A DNA stretch of 64,000 bases from Chlorophyllum brunneum (Eukaryota > Basidiomycota > Agaricomycetes > Agaricales > Agaricaceae), in NCBI GenBank assembly GCA_963576785.1, contig OY756141.1:2294001-2358000 (forward strand). Direction: 5' to 3'. Below are positions 1-10,334 of the stretch, in pieces. The notes beneath the pieces are model-generated. The model ran no database searches. It was not told where the DNA came from and worked only from the letters and a program-made list of their open reading frames with translations. The position numbers and the translations under genes were made by a program. Each line of letters opens with the position of its first letter. Position 1 is the stretch's first letter.

Positions 1-366
1 TCCACCTGCATGTGTAGAAGGCCTCAGCCCCTCCGGTGGGGCTGGTGTGGAATGCACCAGTGATCCACAATGCAGCTTTCCACTGCATAGTGTTAAGTTG
101 TTTCAGAAGGGCCTTGTTGCGAGCACCCTCGTAAAACCACAAACGAAACCCATATGTGGCAATAGGTACCACACATGAGCGATACAGAGTCCTCTTCTGA
201 TTAGGAAGAAGGCCTCGTGACGAGTTGCCAAGCATGCCCATGGCCTTGACTGTGGACAGAGACTTAGTAGCATAATGTCGAACGTGCTCTTTGAACGTAA
301 GAGCTCGATCGAACCCAAGTACCTCCAGTGGGTCTTAGGGCATAATAGAGTATCGCCAGTATGGGA
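1..366 (-). pseudogene. LINE-B fragment b0, reverse transcriptase region
   Basis: Minus-strand piece of LINE-B ORF2 covering the segment just after the RT catalytic motif (the part encoding the conserved WRYLGF-like and ALWITGAF-like blocks). It aligns base for base with 16620-16965 in copy b2. It is cut by the window edge on the left and ends on the right, around the PVWD-equivalent codons, where the tRNA-like head of element C1 begins. No open frame spans it. It lies in the opposite orientation to the LINE-B tail of C1 that follows, so an inversion or a separate insertion is possible; no target-site duplication distinguishes these. Confidence 0.8.
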
Positions 367-371
367 AGCAG

Positions 372-458
372 GTTGGTCTAATGGTCGAGTGGTTTGGGTG
401 TAGGCTTAATTCCTACCAGGCTGCTTGGCTAGAAGGTCCTGGGTTCAAAACCTGTGGA
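372..458 (+). other. tRNA-Leu(UAA)-like head of module C1
   Basis: Pol III promoter-like boxes are present: A box TGGTCGAGTGG at 382-392 and B box GGTTCAAAACC at 442-452. Between them a 5-bp stem GTAGG/CCTAC encloses the 7-nt loop CTTAATT, which would place anticodon UAA (Leu). A long variable region follows, as in class II tRNAs. The T-arm pairs poorly and there is no matching acceptor stem, so this is a tRNA-derived head and not a functional tRNA gene. The B box of this copy has lost its CpG relative to the other two copies. Confidence 0.55.
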
Positions 459-732
459 GGGGGATTTATTCTCAACTGTGGAAAGTACCAGTGCGCAAGG
501 CATGGTTGCTTAGCAATATTCCTGGGTGACACCGGATTAGGTTGTGTGGTCCTGTTTGGCATTGTTTGGTGCTGTCACAGGCTAGCATGGGAGTTGTCAC
601 ACCCAGCCACATAGTAAGTCACATAGTGATGTCACACTGTCACGGTGTGACCCAGCTGTATGCATCGCCCAAGTCCAATATTGGCCAAAGGTGGTGGTAC
701 CTTAATGCCGGGGCCTAACTTGGGAGGATTAC

Positions 733-1212
733 CTAAGCCACTGCTGGAGATAGGGCATTATAAGAAGGGGAATGTCGTGATAACAGTCCAACTCGGGGCG
801 TGCTGAAAAAAGCTGCCGAGATAGGATATCCCTCCCGGTCCGCTTTGGCATAGTTCCAGTAGTTAGTAGACATAACCCAATCTCTAGATTGAGGATACTG
901 ACTAAGTTGGCTTAAAATAACCTCAGGACCAATCTGGTAGTGGTGTCTGCAAGGTGTAGATCTCAGACAGTTAAGCACAGGGATCCAGGCCATAAGGCAT
1001 ACCGAACCAGCTGCTGAGGAACGGGAAGCAACTCCGGGGTAGCGCCTGGGTGAAGTTGTAGGCCGTAGCAGGTGATGTACCAGGGTATGCTGAAAAAAGC
1101 TGCCAGTTATCAGAGAATGCTCACCTGGCTCGAGAGGACTAAATCCTACATTGGTTGGCCTAGTACAGGAAAAATAGCCAGGTTCCAGCTCAAGTTGATT
1201 CCACGTTGCCAT
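733..1212 (-). other. Conserved antisense ORF in module C1 (159 codons)
   Basis: An open frame runs antisense to the presumed transcript of the module, starting MATWNQLELEPGYF and ending near LSPAVA. The same frame is intact in C3 (32938-33417, 159 codons) and is cut short at 125 codons in C2 (9909-10286). It contains a repeated block around SGFFQHT / AAFFSTP, created by the duplicated poly-T box in the DNA. No known domain is recognised. Many differences between copies change amino acids, so it may simply be a by-product of stop-poor sequence. Confidence 0.3.
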
Positions 1213-1260
1213 TGGCTAAGGCTGGTGATAAGAGACCCCTCAAGGGGCTCCATAGATGGG

Positions 1261-2191
1261 TCGCTCTCATGACCCCTGCTCAGGCAGTCAAGGTCAAAGG
1301 GCCAGTCACAGAGGCAAACTCTTGTTTGCCAGACTTAACGGAGACGTTCGAGCCGTTTGTGTTCGAAGTGTCGCCAGGTTCTTGTCTCCTGGACCGCTAC
1401 GTGGCTCAGGTGACTTACAAAACATATGACGCCTTGCTCGGTGGAAACCCTGCAGGTCGTCAGGTGGATTTGCTCAACGATACCCTTTGTGGGTATCGTG
1501 AGGATAGACAGGTTGTCTATGCAGCGATGGACGCAAGTCTGCCACTGGTTAGGGACTTCCAGGCAGTTTCTGCTGCCCATGTTTATAGGGGGACATGTTT
1601 GCTTTGTACAATGCATCACCCAGCTGGCAGGGTTACAGCCCCAGATGCTGAACTTTTTGCCATTCATATGGCGTTGGGAACTGCTGCGGCAGTTTCTGAG
1701 GCTGTACATATTGCAGTCTTTACAGACTCGATTGGCTCTGCCAAACGAGCTCTTGACCCATCCATACATTCTGGCAAGGACATTCCCTGGCTGTGTGTCA
1801 TCTTCTGTTGGAATGGTTCAGGGGTCACCCTGACCATTCCCTTACTTTCTGGTCTGTTCCGTCATCAGCAAAATGGTCCATTCATCAGGAGGTGTATTTA
1901 TTCGAGTCGCTGCTGGATGTTGTCCAGAGACGTCTATTGACTCGCTGCGATAGCTCAATGTAGCAACTGTCCAGAAGGCCTGGAAGGTTACCTTCCAGGA
2001 CTCCTCTTATTGCGGTTCTAACTTCCTTGTTCTCAAGGACAGTAAGAACAAACTTTTACAGCCGACGTACCTCCATGGAGGTTCTTGGCTTCCTTCCTTT
2101 CCCTCTCAGTCCATTGCGATGAGGGCAAATTGTGCCATTCTCGGGCATGCACCGACCGGCAAGTATCGCTCCTGGTTTCATCCTCTAGAGC

Positions 2192-2193
<2 letters not shown>
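1261..2193 (+). pseudogene. LINE-B ORF2 C-terminal region of C1, first part (RNase H)
   Basis: Encodes the LINE-B linker and RNase H domain. Visible signatures are the A-M-D-A-S block (the first catalytic Asp of TDAS), the acidic DAELFAI block and FTDSIGSA. The frame 1206-1940 begins inside the module and crosses into RNase H. It then loses frame near 1800, where antisense and sense frames swap, and stops by 1940. Coding similarity continues to 2193, the point of a1 insertion. TDAS reads MDAS here, so a residue next to the catalytic Asp is altered. Inactive fragment. Confidence 0.75.
2180..2193 (+). repeat. Target-site duplication of a1, left copy
   Basis: ATCCTCTAGAGCCT, identical to 8701-8714. 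It lies inside LINE-B ORF2 of C1. Removing 2194-8714 restores continuous LINE-B sequence (…TCATCCTCTAGAGCCTATTGG…). The final T is ambiguous with the adjoining poly-T. Confidence 0.9.
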
Positions 2194-2224
<31 letters not shown>

Positions 2225-2753
2225 TGGCCTAAGGCCAATTTATTACGCGGTGCTCGAACACAGCCCACGGCCAGAATACAAACAAGTACTCTAGCGGGTA
2301 TCTATGGAGAAAGAGTAGCTATGCCCTACCAAGCATAAGTACCGTTGCCCAAGACCAACAGTAGGAGGAATTGCGTCCTACTCCCGAGCCCGGAGGGCGA
2401 GGGGAGTGGACGCCAGAAGAGGCGAGCGGGCAGGGAGGTCCCCCAACCAGCGACCCAGTCTGAAGACCAGGCCCGGTCAGTAGGTGTTAATTCACTGTAA
2501 ATGCCCAGCAGTGGAAACATCCCAGTTACTGGTCTGGTTACTAGCCCCCAGAGTTCCTCTTACTGAGAGTCAACCCCCCGGCCATGGTCACCCTTGCCAG
2601 AGTAATAGGCCGCACCATTTGTGTGGCTATCAGCATCTTCACCACACCTAGTCACTGAAGGGGACAACTCCATTCATAAAACTCCAACAGTCTTCACCGG
2701 ACTTTCACCAGAGTTCTCCGGCACCAGACAATAACCCACCTACCCTGAGCCAG
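2194..2753 (-). promoter_or_regulatory. LINE-A 3' untranslated region with terminal hairpins
   Basis: Non-coding tail between the ORF2 stop (2754) and the poly(A). Next to the poly(A) are two stem-loops: TGGCC-TAA-GGCCA at 2225-2237, and a 5-bp stem CGCGG/CCACG at 2246-2269 around the loop TGCTCGAACACAGC (plus-strand reading). The second contains an 18-nt box that recurs in LINE-B and LINE-C tails. In other LINEs such 3' structures are bound by the element's own reverse transcriptase; that role is inferred here. Confidence 0.55.
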
Positions 2754-5700
2754 TTATCCAATTCCCTGAGGAATGGATGGGAAAGCGAACGCCTGAGGGT
2801 TCACTTTCAGGAACTTGACAAGGGCACCCGGTGTGGCAGGGTACCCCCGAGAGATGTCAAACCGACCGCAGTTGGTAAGAATATGCATACGAGACTCGAA
2901 GGGAGCCCCGCATGGACACCAGAATGGTTCATCTTGGAAGAACCGAGACCTATAGGCCCCAATAGGCGCATGGTTGAGTATAACCCTACACATGCGGGCG
3001 GACAGCGAGTTGGACTCTGCTGCGGCGGAGGGCAGCCACGAACCTCCATGGAGGTAAGTGGGCTGGAGGGGCTTACCGTTGCACCCTTCGAGAGCCATGA
3101 ACTGGCTACCCAAGTAAGTAGGATCCTGGAATCGAGTGATCCAGGCATCCTGGCAGGATTTGACTACCTTCTGACAAAGGGAGTTGAGGGAGGTTTGCGG
3201 ACGGGAACCCGCAGCAACCTGAAGTTCGGTGCAGTACTGGTGTACAGTACCATGAATGGCCCACTTCTCCGATGAGTAGGTGTGCCAGATGTGAATGGAG
3301 CATTCGGGGTGACTCTCGAACCACTCCATAAGAGTGCTACACACGGCAAGCAAATGAGCCTGACCCAAGTGAACAGAGGGGTCCACTGCTCTCTTGGCAG
3401 AACCAAGGGAGTCAGTGAACAAGACAATGGAATCACAGTCAGGAAGGCCGGTGGCCTTCCCAATTGCAATCCGGATAGCGTACAGCTCCGCATCCGAAGC
3501 CGTCACCCGACCCGCTGCATGTCTCGTCTGGAAGACACACAGGCCTGACCGGTAGATATGGGCAGCGGAAACTGCCTGGAATTCCCCCCGCAGCGGTAGA
3601 CTGGCATCCGTGGCCACAGTAAGAACCCGGGGATTGGCATTGGCACGTTCCAAGGTGCCATTCAAATGCCTTATATGTACAGCCCTCTCATCACGAGAAT
3701 GAGGAGAGTCATGGAAGAAGACCTGGGCCGCAAAGCGGTCCAGGAGACGGTGACCAGGCTGAGCCACTGCAGCGCAGGGGTCAAACTGCTCAGTAAGAGA
3801 TGGGAGCATGGAGACGGCTTCCATAAGGGAACCTTTGACCTGTCTGGCAAGACGGTCAGACAGGAGGGAGATGGAGAGAGGGTGCGGGGGGGCACCCTTG
3901 GTGTTCGGACAATCAAGGAGGCATCGAAGAGGATGAGTATCGGAGAGGGTGAAGAGATGGTAGTTCACTCTTGAGGCCAACTTCTTCAGATGGAGGTGGA
4001 CAGAGATGAGACTAGCGAGGGCTTCGGCACTGCCAGAGGGAGAGGTGATCCACAATGCAGCCTTGCGTTGCATAGTGTTCAGGGATTTGAGGAGGCCCTT
4101 ACACCGAGCCTTATCAAAGTACCACAGACGGAAGCCATACGTCGCAATAGGCATGACACATGACCTGAAAAGGAGCCGCTTCTGCTTGGGGGTCAGACCG
4201 CGGAAGGAGTTACCCAGCATCCCCATTGCTTTCACGGTGGAGAGGGCCTTGGTAGAATAATGTTGAACATGTTCCTGAAAATTCAGGGCACGATCGAAGT
4301 AAAAGCCCAGGTACCTCCAATAGGTCTTAGGGCGGAGGGGGGTGTCCCCTGTGAATGGACCGAAGCCCAAGTCAAGGGGGGGATTGAGTCTCCAGGCTTT
4401 CTGGAGAAGTGGAAGAGCTCGGACTTGTCATGCTCCATGACAAGCACGAACGCTACGAAAAGATTAAAGAGAACGATGTACGCCCTCTTGAGGGTATCCA
4501 AGTTCTCGTCCCAGGTCTTGGCCTGGGCAACGACGGTACCGTCATCGACAGCAGAGTACTCCCAGGGGAAGTGATCCGCAAGTCAAAAACCTTCATAAGA
4601 GGCGTGATATAGAGGCCAGAGAGGACGGGGGACATGGCAGAGCCCTGTCCGATGCCCACGTCCATGCCCCGGGGATCAGAGGAGAAGCCGTAATATGTGT
4701 AAACAGTGGAACGGCCCACCAGGTATGAAGCAAAAAAGGTTTGCACGTTAAGTGGGAACCCCTGCTTGGCAAGAATAGCCATGAGCATCTCATGGTTAAG
4801 AGAGGGGAAGAACTGAGCGATGTCGAAAGCAACCACGCTCGTCTTGAGACCTTTAGCCTACCCAGCACGAACTAGGTGGGTAAGGAACAACCCGGCGTCC
4901 TCAGTGGAGCGTTGGCGAATGCCTCCAAGTTGATGGGGATGAAAGATATCATGCTTAATGGCATCAAACTGGATGCGGTTGGAAATCATTTTCTCAACCA
5001 GTTTACCAAGCATGTTCAGGAGGACAATCGGCCTGAATGCCTTGGGGGTAGAGTAGGAGGGCTTTCCTGGCTTCGGAATGATAACCGAGAGCGACTCCTT
5101 AAAGCTGTGCGGCCAATGCCCCACCATGAGGCAGGCATTGGCCAAATGCAGGAACACCGTCAAACAATCTTCATTGATGACGATGTACTTAAGGTGGGAC
5201 CACGTAACATGGTCCGGACCCGGAGAGGACATATTAGAACAGGAGGACAGGGCCTCTTTGAGTTCCAGCGCCGAGAAAGAGGCCCACTCCCGGACTGGAA
5301 GGTCTGGGAGGGGGTCAAGGTCAGACGTATCACACCGCCGATCAGCAGCGGAGTTGTACATTGAGTGGAGGGCATCCCAGAGGGAGTCCATACCATGACA
5401 AGGCTGTCCATTAAACTGGATAGCCTCACAGGGAGGTAACTTGCGTGCCTTGACCCATTCCATGAGGTTCCATGGCCGCTTGTTAGTGGAGGTGATCTCC
5501 TCAATCTTAGAATCAAAGAATCGTCGTTTGGCGGCTGTGCGAGCCCACCTGAAGTCCCCCCAGTCACCATGACTACGAGTGTCTTGGTACCTGGAGAAGG
5601 AGGTAGAGCACGCCTTGTCCCACCAGGGACAAGTGCGGCGAGTAATCTGGATCTCCTTCAAGTGGTGGGTCCATGCATCAGAGAAGGCTTCAGCTACGGC

Positions 5701-6597
5701 CAGAGCCAAGGCATCCACTTGATCTGGGTATTCTGGAGAGGGACGATCAGACAGACCGGTCACCTCATCAATGACATGTTCCAGAAAGGCCTCCTCTTTG
5801 TCGGAGCCCTTCGGTAGGACAGATTTGACAACCCCAATGTCAACGGGGGTGATGGGAAGGGTGACGGTCATTGGAACATGATCCAAAGTACCCTGCAGAG
5901 ATACATCCCAATAAGGAAAAGTCCTTGATGCATCGGGAGATGAGACAAACACCAGATCGATCACCGATGGGCGGAGATCTGGGTTGTGGGAGATAAATGT
6001 CAGACCCGGGTTGGTCGGCATAACCAAATCGAGGCCAAGATCACAGCTCATTTCCATGAGTCTATGAGCTGTCGTTCGATGATGCAGAACCTCAGGGTCC
6101 CACTCCGAAGAATGACAGTTAAAGTCCCCACTCATAAAGTCGAATGGGGGGAGAGCATCAACCTTCCCATGAAGGAAGTTGATGGCGGTATGCTGATCAT
6201 CTGAGTAGACATTCAGAAAATTAAGGGCCTTCGCATCAGTGAAGAGCATCAGCGCCAAGATATCAGGGTGATCCACAAGGTCCCTCCTCATTGATGGCCT
6301 TAGACGTTGCAGCCGAGTGTGTACATACACCATCACTTGGGGCAGGGATCCCTGGGTAGGGGGGTGCACCACCATGAGCCAGTCAGGGTGCTTAGGTGCG
6401 CCAGTAACGTCATCCCCTTCCACATCAGTGGTCGAGGGAGCGGTGCGGATGAACCTCCACGGGGGTTCTTGGAAAAAGAGAATATCAAAGTCTTCCTTCA
6501 ATTTCTCGAGCAGTGTATCAACGTAGATGTACGATTTCGCGACGTTAAAACTAAAGACCCTAACGCCCTCCAGACGGTCCAGGTTGTTCCTAGACAT
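2754..6597 (-). pseudogene. LINE-A ORF2 of a1: endonuclease, reverse transcriptase, RNase H, CCHC (broken)
   Basis: About 1,280 codons starting at the ATG at 6597, which overlaps the ORF1 stop. Domains in order: apurinic endonuclease (QEPPWRF near residue 43, SGDFNCHSSEWDP, SVIDLVF, LDHVP); RT from about residue 490 (FRPIVLLN, VAFDIAQFFPSLNH, GIGQGSAMSPVLSGLY); linker; RNase H (TDASLPL, DAELYAI, FTDSLGSAKRA); and a C-terminal knuckle CPCGAPFESRMHILTNC. Lesions: TGG to TAG at about 4855 (W to stop in RAGWAKGL); a 7-bp deletion near 4547-4553 removing the YV of the YVDD active site and shifting frame; and a 1-nt loss at the C-run near 4380. The C-terminal 538 codons (2754-4370) are open. The copy cannot encode an active RT. 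Confidence 0.9.
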
Positions 6598-8570
6598 AAG
6601 GGGGGTTATGAGGGGGGATGGGAAAGCGATGACGTCTGTCATGCACCTCTCGATAACGGGCTGTCAGCCAGGCCCAGTCATGTTTGTGGTTCCAGAAAGT
6701 GCACTTCCTGGAATCAGCAGGATGCTCCTTCTTGCAGTTATGACAATGAGGAGGATGGGGGCACGGTTGACCAGAAGGGGTAGCAGGAACCGGAGGCATA
6801 GCCTTCGGTTGCCCCTTACAACACAGTGCAAAGGTGCAGTGGTTAGCACGAGAGTGCGCCCCACCACAGTCGGGACATGCAGGGCTGTCGGCCTTGCACC
6901 AGGAGGAGGCGTGGCCCCACTTGTAGCAGCGGGTGCACAACAACTCGTTGCAGCAAGGGTTAGCAGAGAGTATCACACACTGCTTGTTCCCAAACATGAT
7001 CTTCTGATTTAGAAGACCGAGGGCTCGGGTACCCCTCATGGAGTCCCAGATGTCGAAGAACGCCGTACATGAGTCAGACATCTTGGAGTTGCGCACCAGC
7101 CTAGGGGGACCTTTAAGGCTGATAAGAGGAGCATGCACCGACGAGGTAAGGACCTCCTCGACGTCTGCTGGGGTACACTGAACTCCAGCGGCAGAGTTCT
7201 TGAGATATGGGACATCGACCACACGGAGGTACGACACCGAAGATGGGAGTCCGATCCAGAAAGGGGCTCCTGGAGGGGACAGACGTTCAACCAACGCCCT
7301 AAGGATCTCAATATCCTTGGTCATGGCGAGTTTGTTGGTGGCCATGGAATAGCCATCGTACGCGAGCGTGGCACCTTCCACGATCAGTGAGCTTCTCCCA
7401 GCCTTCAATGCCTTACAGGCCTGCTGGGTAAGAGTATGGAGACCAGCCGAGGCATTCAACTTGTCTTCATAGGAAACTAGGACCTGCTTTTGTGATGGCC
7501 CCGGAATCGTGAACGCTGGCTTCTTAGGGCGAGCATTCAACGAGGGAGATTGCTTTGCAGCCTCAGCTTGCGAATGAAGACTGAGGAGCTGCTCTGCAGA
7601 GAGATGGGGGAAGGCCGCTTTCAATGCAGAGAGCGGTTCTACCCCAGGTTTGGATGACGCCAGTTGTTTCACTGCAGCCGAGTAAGCCTTCTGTCCTGGC
7701 TTGGGCTTCGAAGCAATAATAGAGGGAGGAGGTCCAGAGGGCCTCTCGTAGGGGACCTGAGGCTTTGTAGGGGCCTTAACAGGTCGGACAGGCGCCTTTC
7801 CCTTGGGGTCCGTGTGCAGGCATTTGACCGGAGTCTTCTCTGGATCCATAAGATCGTCCTCCTCCTGCACAGAAGCTCTGCGCTGGGGGGGGCCGAGGAT
7901 AGAAGGTCCTGGTACCCTGGGAGGGGTAGCCGGGGGCCTATAAGTCACCACTGGGAGAGCAGGAAACGCTGAAGCGATCAAGTCCCTCAGGGAGAGAGAG
8001 TCACTCGCCCCTGTGTAGGTTTCACGCCACATGGGGGAGGATGTGACTGTCTGGACTATCTCAGATAGTCGAGAGGCAATGGGACGGAAGGACGGAGTGT
8101 CCTCCTGAGGGATGAGATGTGCCGTCTTCATGAAGTCGGCAACAATCTCGAGCGACCGTTGGATCGCATCGGCGTCCTCTCTGGCACTAATATTAATGCC
8201 CAGAATAGAGAGGGGGCGCAGTGGTAGGCTCCTCCTGGTCGTCCTGTTCCATGTCCTCCGGAGAGGCGGGAGGAGGGGAAGACGGGGGGAGGGACGAAGC
8301 CCTGGCTTCTGCACCAGGAGCTGGAATAGGTTGAGAGGGGGTTGGGGACCCATGTTGCAATGGAGTGCATCCCCTCTACTGAAGGGGAACTGCAGGGGCA
8401 TAGGTATCCCTGGCACTGCTACCATAGGGGGGGATACCCAGAGAGTAAGGGCCTGGGGTGGACCTGGGGGGGGGACCGGCTGCTGCCTCGAAGGCAGTGG
8501 CCATGTCGTCGTCGTCTGAGGAGGCCTCGCAATGGGCGCTCATCCTCCTCCTCGAACTGCGAGTAGGCAT
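6590..8570 (-). pseudogene. LINE-A ORF1 of a1 (Gag-like, three zinc knuckles)
   Basis: A frame of about 590-610 codons is open from 8425 to the TAG at 6590. The likely native N-terminus is in another frame, from an ATG at 8570 (MPTRSSRRRMSAHCEASSDD, acidic Ser/Asp-rich). A frameshift between about 8230 and 8430 would join them. Proline/lysine-rich middle, then three knuckles near the C-terminus: CX2CX4HX4C (CTRCYKWGHASSWC), CX2CX3HX5C (CPDCGGAHSRANHC) and CX2CX3HX6C (CHNCKKEHPADSRKC). This triplet is typical of R1/I-type LINE ORF1 proteins, which bind element RNA. Its stop codon lies inside ATGTCTAG, where ORF2 starts. Confidence 0.85.
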
Positions 8571-8700
8571 GGGGGCTAGGGGCCCATATGGAAATCCGCA
8601 CTAAGAGCACTCACTGTCTTGGATGTGTAGGACGTTAAGAGTGTCGACGAAGGGGTGATCATGTGATCAACAGGTGGGAGTTCCGGGAAAAGAAGTGTCA
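8571..8700 (-). promoter_or_regulatory. LINE-A 5' leader of a1
   Basis: About 130 bp between the 5' end of the element, fixed by the target-site duplication, and the first candidate ATG. It contains the self-complementary stretch GATCATGTGATC at 8658-8669. An internal promoter would be expected here for a LINE, but no motif can be assigned. Confidence 0.4.
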
Positions 8701-8714
8701 ATCCTCTAGAGCCT
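8701..8714 (+). repeat. Target-site duplication of a1, right copy
   Basis: ATCCTCTAGAGCCT, identical to 2180-2193. After it LINE-B sequence of C1 resumes without loss. Confidence 0.9.
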
Positions 8715-9167
8715 ATTGGCTGTGAGTGTGGAGCTCCTCTGGAGACTTGCACTCATATCTTGTGCTCTTGTCCTCTGTACAAGAGACATCGTGGCCTGCC
8801 GGTCTCTATTGACCAGCTGGTATCTTTCCTTAAGCACAATCCTTTAGCGTTTGCGTTTAAGTCCAACATACCACTTGCGGGAGTTGGATAACACAGCGTG
8901 ACCCCTGCTAGCTCCCCACATCTCTGATGTGTGTAGGAGTTAATTGCGAATTGATGCATACTCTCCCTAGGGAGGGGAGGCTAGGGGTCGCTTTGCATAT
9001 TTGGTCTAGGATTCACGCATTTGTGCATGTTTCCACAACCGTTCACCCAGACCGCCTGTCGGTGGTCTAGTTTGGCTAGGGGAGAGCCTATCTTTGTATA
9101 CTACCCTCTTTGTAGCCTACATGTCATAGTAGATACAGGTGGACTGCAATCATGCACCACCTTAAAC

Positions 9168-9198
<31 letters not shown>

Positions 9199-9201
9199 AA
9201 A
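8715..9201 (+). pseudogene. LINE-B ORF2 C-terminus and 3' tail of C1, second part
   Basis: Continues LINE-B after a1. It encodes the C-terminal knuckle of the CECGAPLET-HILCSC type and ends at the family stop after PLAGVG (TAA at 8889-8891). A 3' tail of about 290 bp follows, with poly(A) at 9178-9201. The hairpin stem GGTGG/CCACC typical of LINE-B tails is present near 9138-9160. CpG sites are largely decayed, for example in the family box GGACTGCGATCGCGCACC, which reads GGACTGCAATCATGCACC here. Confidence 0.8.
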
Positions 9202-9444
9202 GATATTGACTATACGGAGGTACAATACCGATGAGGAGAGTCCAATCCAGAAGGGAGCTCCTGGAGGGGAAAGATATTCAACGAATGCCCTAAGGATTTT
9301 GATATCCTTGGTCAAGGCAAGTTTGTTGGTGGCCATGGAATAGCCATTATAGGCAAATGTGGCACTTTCCACAATCAGAGAGCTTTGCCCAGCCTTCAAT
9401 GCCTTACAGGCCTGCTGGGTAAGAGTATGAAGACCTGCCAAGGC
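9202..9444 (-). pseudogene. LINE-A ORF1 fragment a2
   Basis: A 243-bp piece of LINE-A ORF1, minus strand, matching a1 around 7200-7450. The encoded segment includes AGLHTLTQQACKALKAG and APFWIGLSSSVLYLR. It sits between the poly(A) of C1 and the head of C2 and gives the sequence into which C2 inserted. No zinc knuckle is included. Confidence 0.85.
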
Positions 9445-9530
9445 AGTCGGCCTAATGGTCAAGTGGTTTGGGTGTAGGCTTAATTCCTACCAGGCTGCTT
9501 GGCTAGAAGGTCCTGGGTTCGAAACCTGTG
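9445..9530 (+). other. tRNA-Leu(UAA)-like head of module C2
   Basis: A box TGGTCAAGTGG at 9456-9466, anticodon-like stem-loop GTAGG-CTTAATT-CCTAC, and B box GGTTCGAAACC at 9516-9526, a perfect match to the Pol III consensus. The long A-to-B spacing fits a class II tRNA with a long variable arm. The acceptor stem is not closed. Confidence 0.6.
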
Positions 9531-9908
9531 GAGGGGGATTTATTCTCAACTGTGGGAAGTACCAGTGTACGAGGCGTGGTTGCTTAGCAATATTCCTGGG
9601 TGACACCGGATTAGGTTGTGTGGTCCTGTTTGGCATTGTTTGGTGCTGTCACAGGCTAGTGTGGGAGTTGTCACACCTAGCCACATAGTAAGTCACATAG
9701 TGATGTCACACTGTCACAGTGTGACCCAGCTATGTGCATCGCCCAAGTCCAATATTGGCCAAAGGTGGTGGTGCCCTAATGCCGGGGCCTAACTTGGGAG
9801 GATTACCTAAGCCACTGCTGGAGATAGGGCATTATAAGAAAGAGAATGTCGTGATAACAGTCCGACTTGGGACATGCTGAAAAAAGCTGCCAAGATAGGA
9901 TACCCCTC

Positions 9909-10286
9909 CTAGTCCACTTCGGCATAGTTCCAGTAGTTAGTAGACATAACCCAATCTCTAGATTGAGGATGCTGACTAAGTTGGCTTAAAATAACCTCAG
10001 GACCAATCTGGTAGCAGTGTCTGCAAGGTGTAGATCTCAGACAGTTAAGCATGGGGATCCGGGCCGTAAGGTATACCAAACCGGCTGCTGAGGAACAGGA
10101 AGCAACTCCGGGGTAGCGCCTGGGTGAAGTTGTAGGCCGTAGCAGGTGATGTACCAGGGCATGCTGAAAAAAGCCGCCAGTTATCAGAGAATGCTCACCT
10201 GGCTCGAGAGGACTAAATCCTACATTGGTTGGCCTGGTACAGGAAAAATAGCCAGGTTCCAGCTCAAGTTGATTCCACGTCGCCAT
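9909..10286 (-). other. Antisense ORF of module C2 (125 codons, truncated)
   Basis: Same frame as the 159-codon antisense ORFs of C1 and C3, starting MATWNQLELEP. A stop after NYWNYAEVD removes the last 34 codons. Product unknown, coding status doubtful. Confidence 0.25.
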
Positions 10287-10334
10287 TGGCTAAGGCTGGT
10301 GGTAAGAGACCCCTCAAGGGGCTCCGTAGACGGG

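Larger units (their letters stand above)
372..1260 (+). repeat. 5' module, subfamily I, copy C1
   Basis: 889-bp sequence found again at 9445-10334 (+) and 32890-33776 (-). It starts with a tRNA-like head and ends with the block CCCCTCAAGGGG followed by CTCCATAGATGGG, where the LINE tail begins. A box reading GCTGAAAAAAGCTGCC occurs twice (about 802-817 and 1089-1104). A short inverted repeat, TCACAC...GTGTGA, lies near 632-652. No long ORF exists in the sense direction. The longest frame is a 159-codon antisense ORF. Function unknown; the fixed ends suggest an independent RNA of about 0.9 kb. Confidence 0.7.
2194..8700 (-). mobile_element. Full-length LINE-A, copy a1
   Basis: A 6.5-kb non-LTR retrotransposon in reverse orientation with a poly-T run (poly(A) of the element) at 2193-2218 and a 5' end at 8700. 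It is flanked by a perfect 14-bp target-site duplication. Order in sense direction: short 5' leader, ORF1 with three CCHC knuckles, an overlapping ORF2 (endonuclease, RT, RNase H, CCHC), a 3' leader of about 0.5 kb, then poly(A). It inserted into the LINE-B tail of C1, so it is younger than C1. It keeps many CpG sites, consistent with recent insertion, but both ORFs carry disabling lesions. Confidence 0.92.
372..9201 (+). mobile_element. Chimeric retroelement C1: 5' module I fused to a LINE-B tail, split by LINE-A copy a1
   Basis: Composite of a 5' module (372-1260) joined directly to LINE-B sequence starting in the linker before RNase H (1261-2193). It resumes after the a1 insertion at 8715 and ends in a poly(A) run at 9178-9201. 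The LINE-B part is in the same orientation as the module and carries the complete LINE-B 3' end, so the whole reads as one retrotranscript. No target-site duplication is seen: the left flank is LINE-B minus and the right flank is LINE-A ORF1 minus. The original insertion site has therefore been rearranged or the element is older than its neighbours. Confidence 0.7.
9445..10334 (+). repeat. 5' module, subfamily I, copy C2
   Basis: 890-bp copy, close to identical with C1 and C3. Repeated box GCTGAAAAAAGCYGCC at about 9876-9891 and 10163-10178. The 3' end consists of CCCCTCAAGGGG (4-bp stem, UCAA loop) followed by CTCCGTAGACGGG. There is no sense ORF longer than about 75 codons that belongs to the module alone. 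Confidence 0.7.

Noticed and set aside
372..458. A genuine tRNA-Leu gene
   Set aside because: No closed acceptor stem, poor T-arm pairing, and the segment is only the start of an 0.89-kb repeat present three times.
2883..6204. Plus-strand open frames across 2.9-6.2 kb (for example 130 and 162 codons)
   Set aside because: They lie antisense to LINE-A ORF2, recur wherever LINE-A occurs, and resemble no protein family; they are shadows of the GC-rich coding strand.
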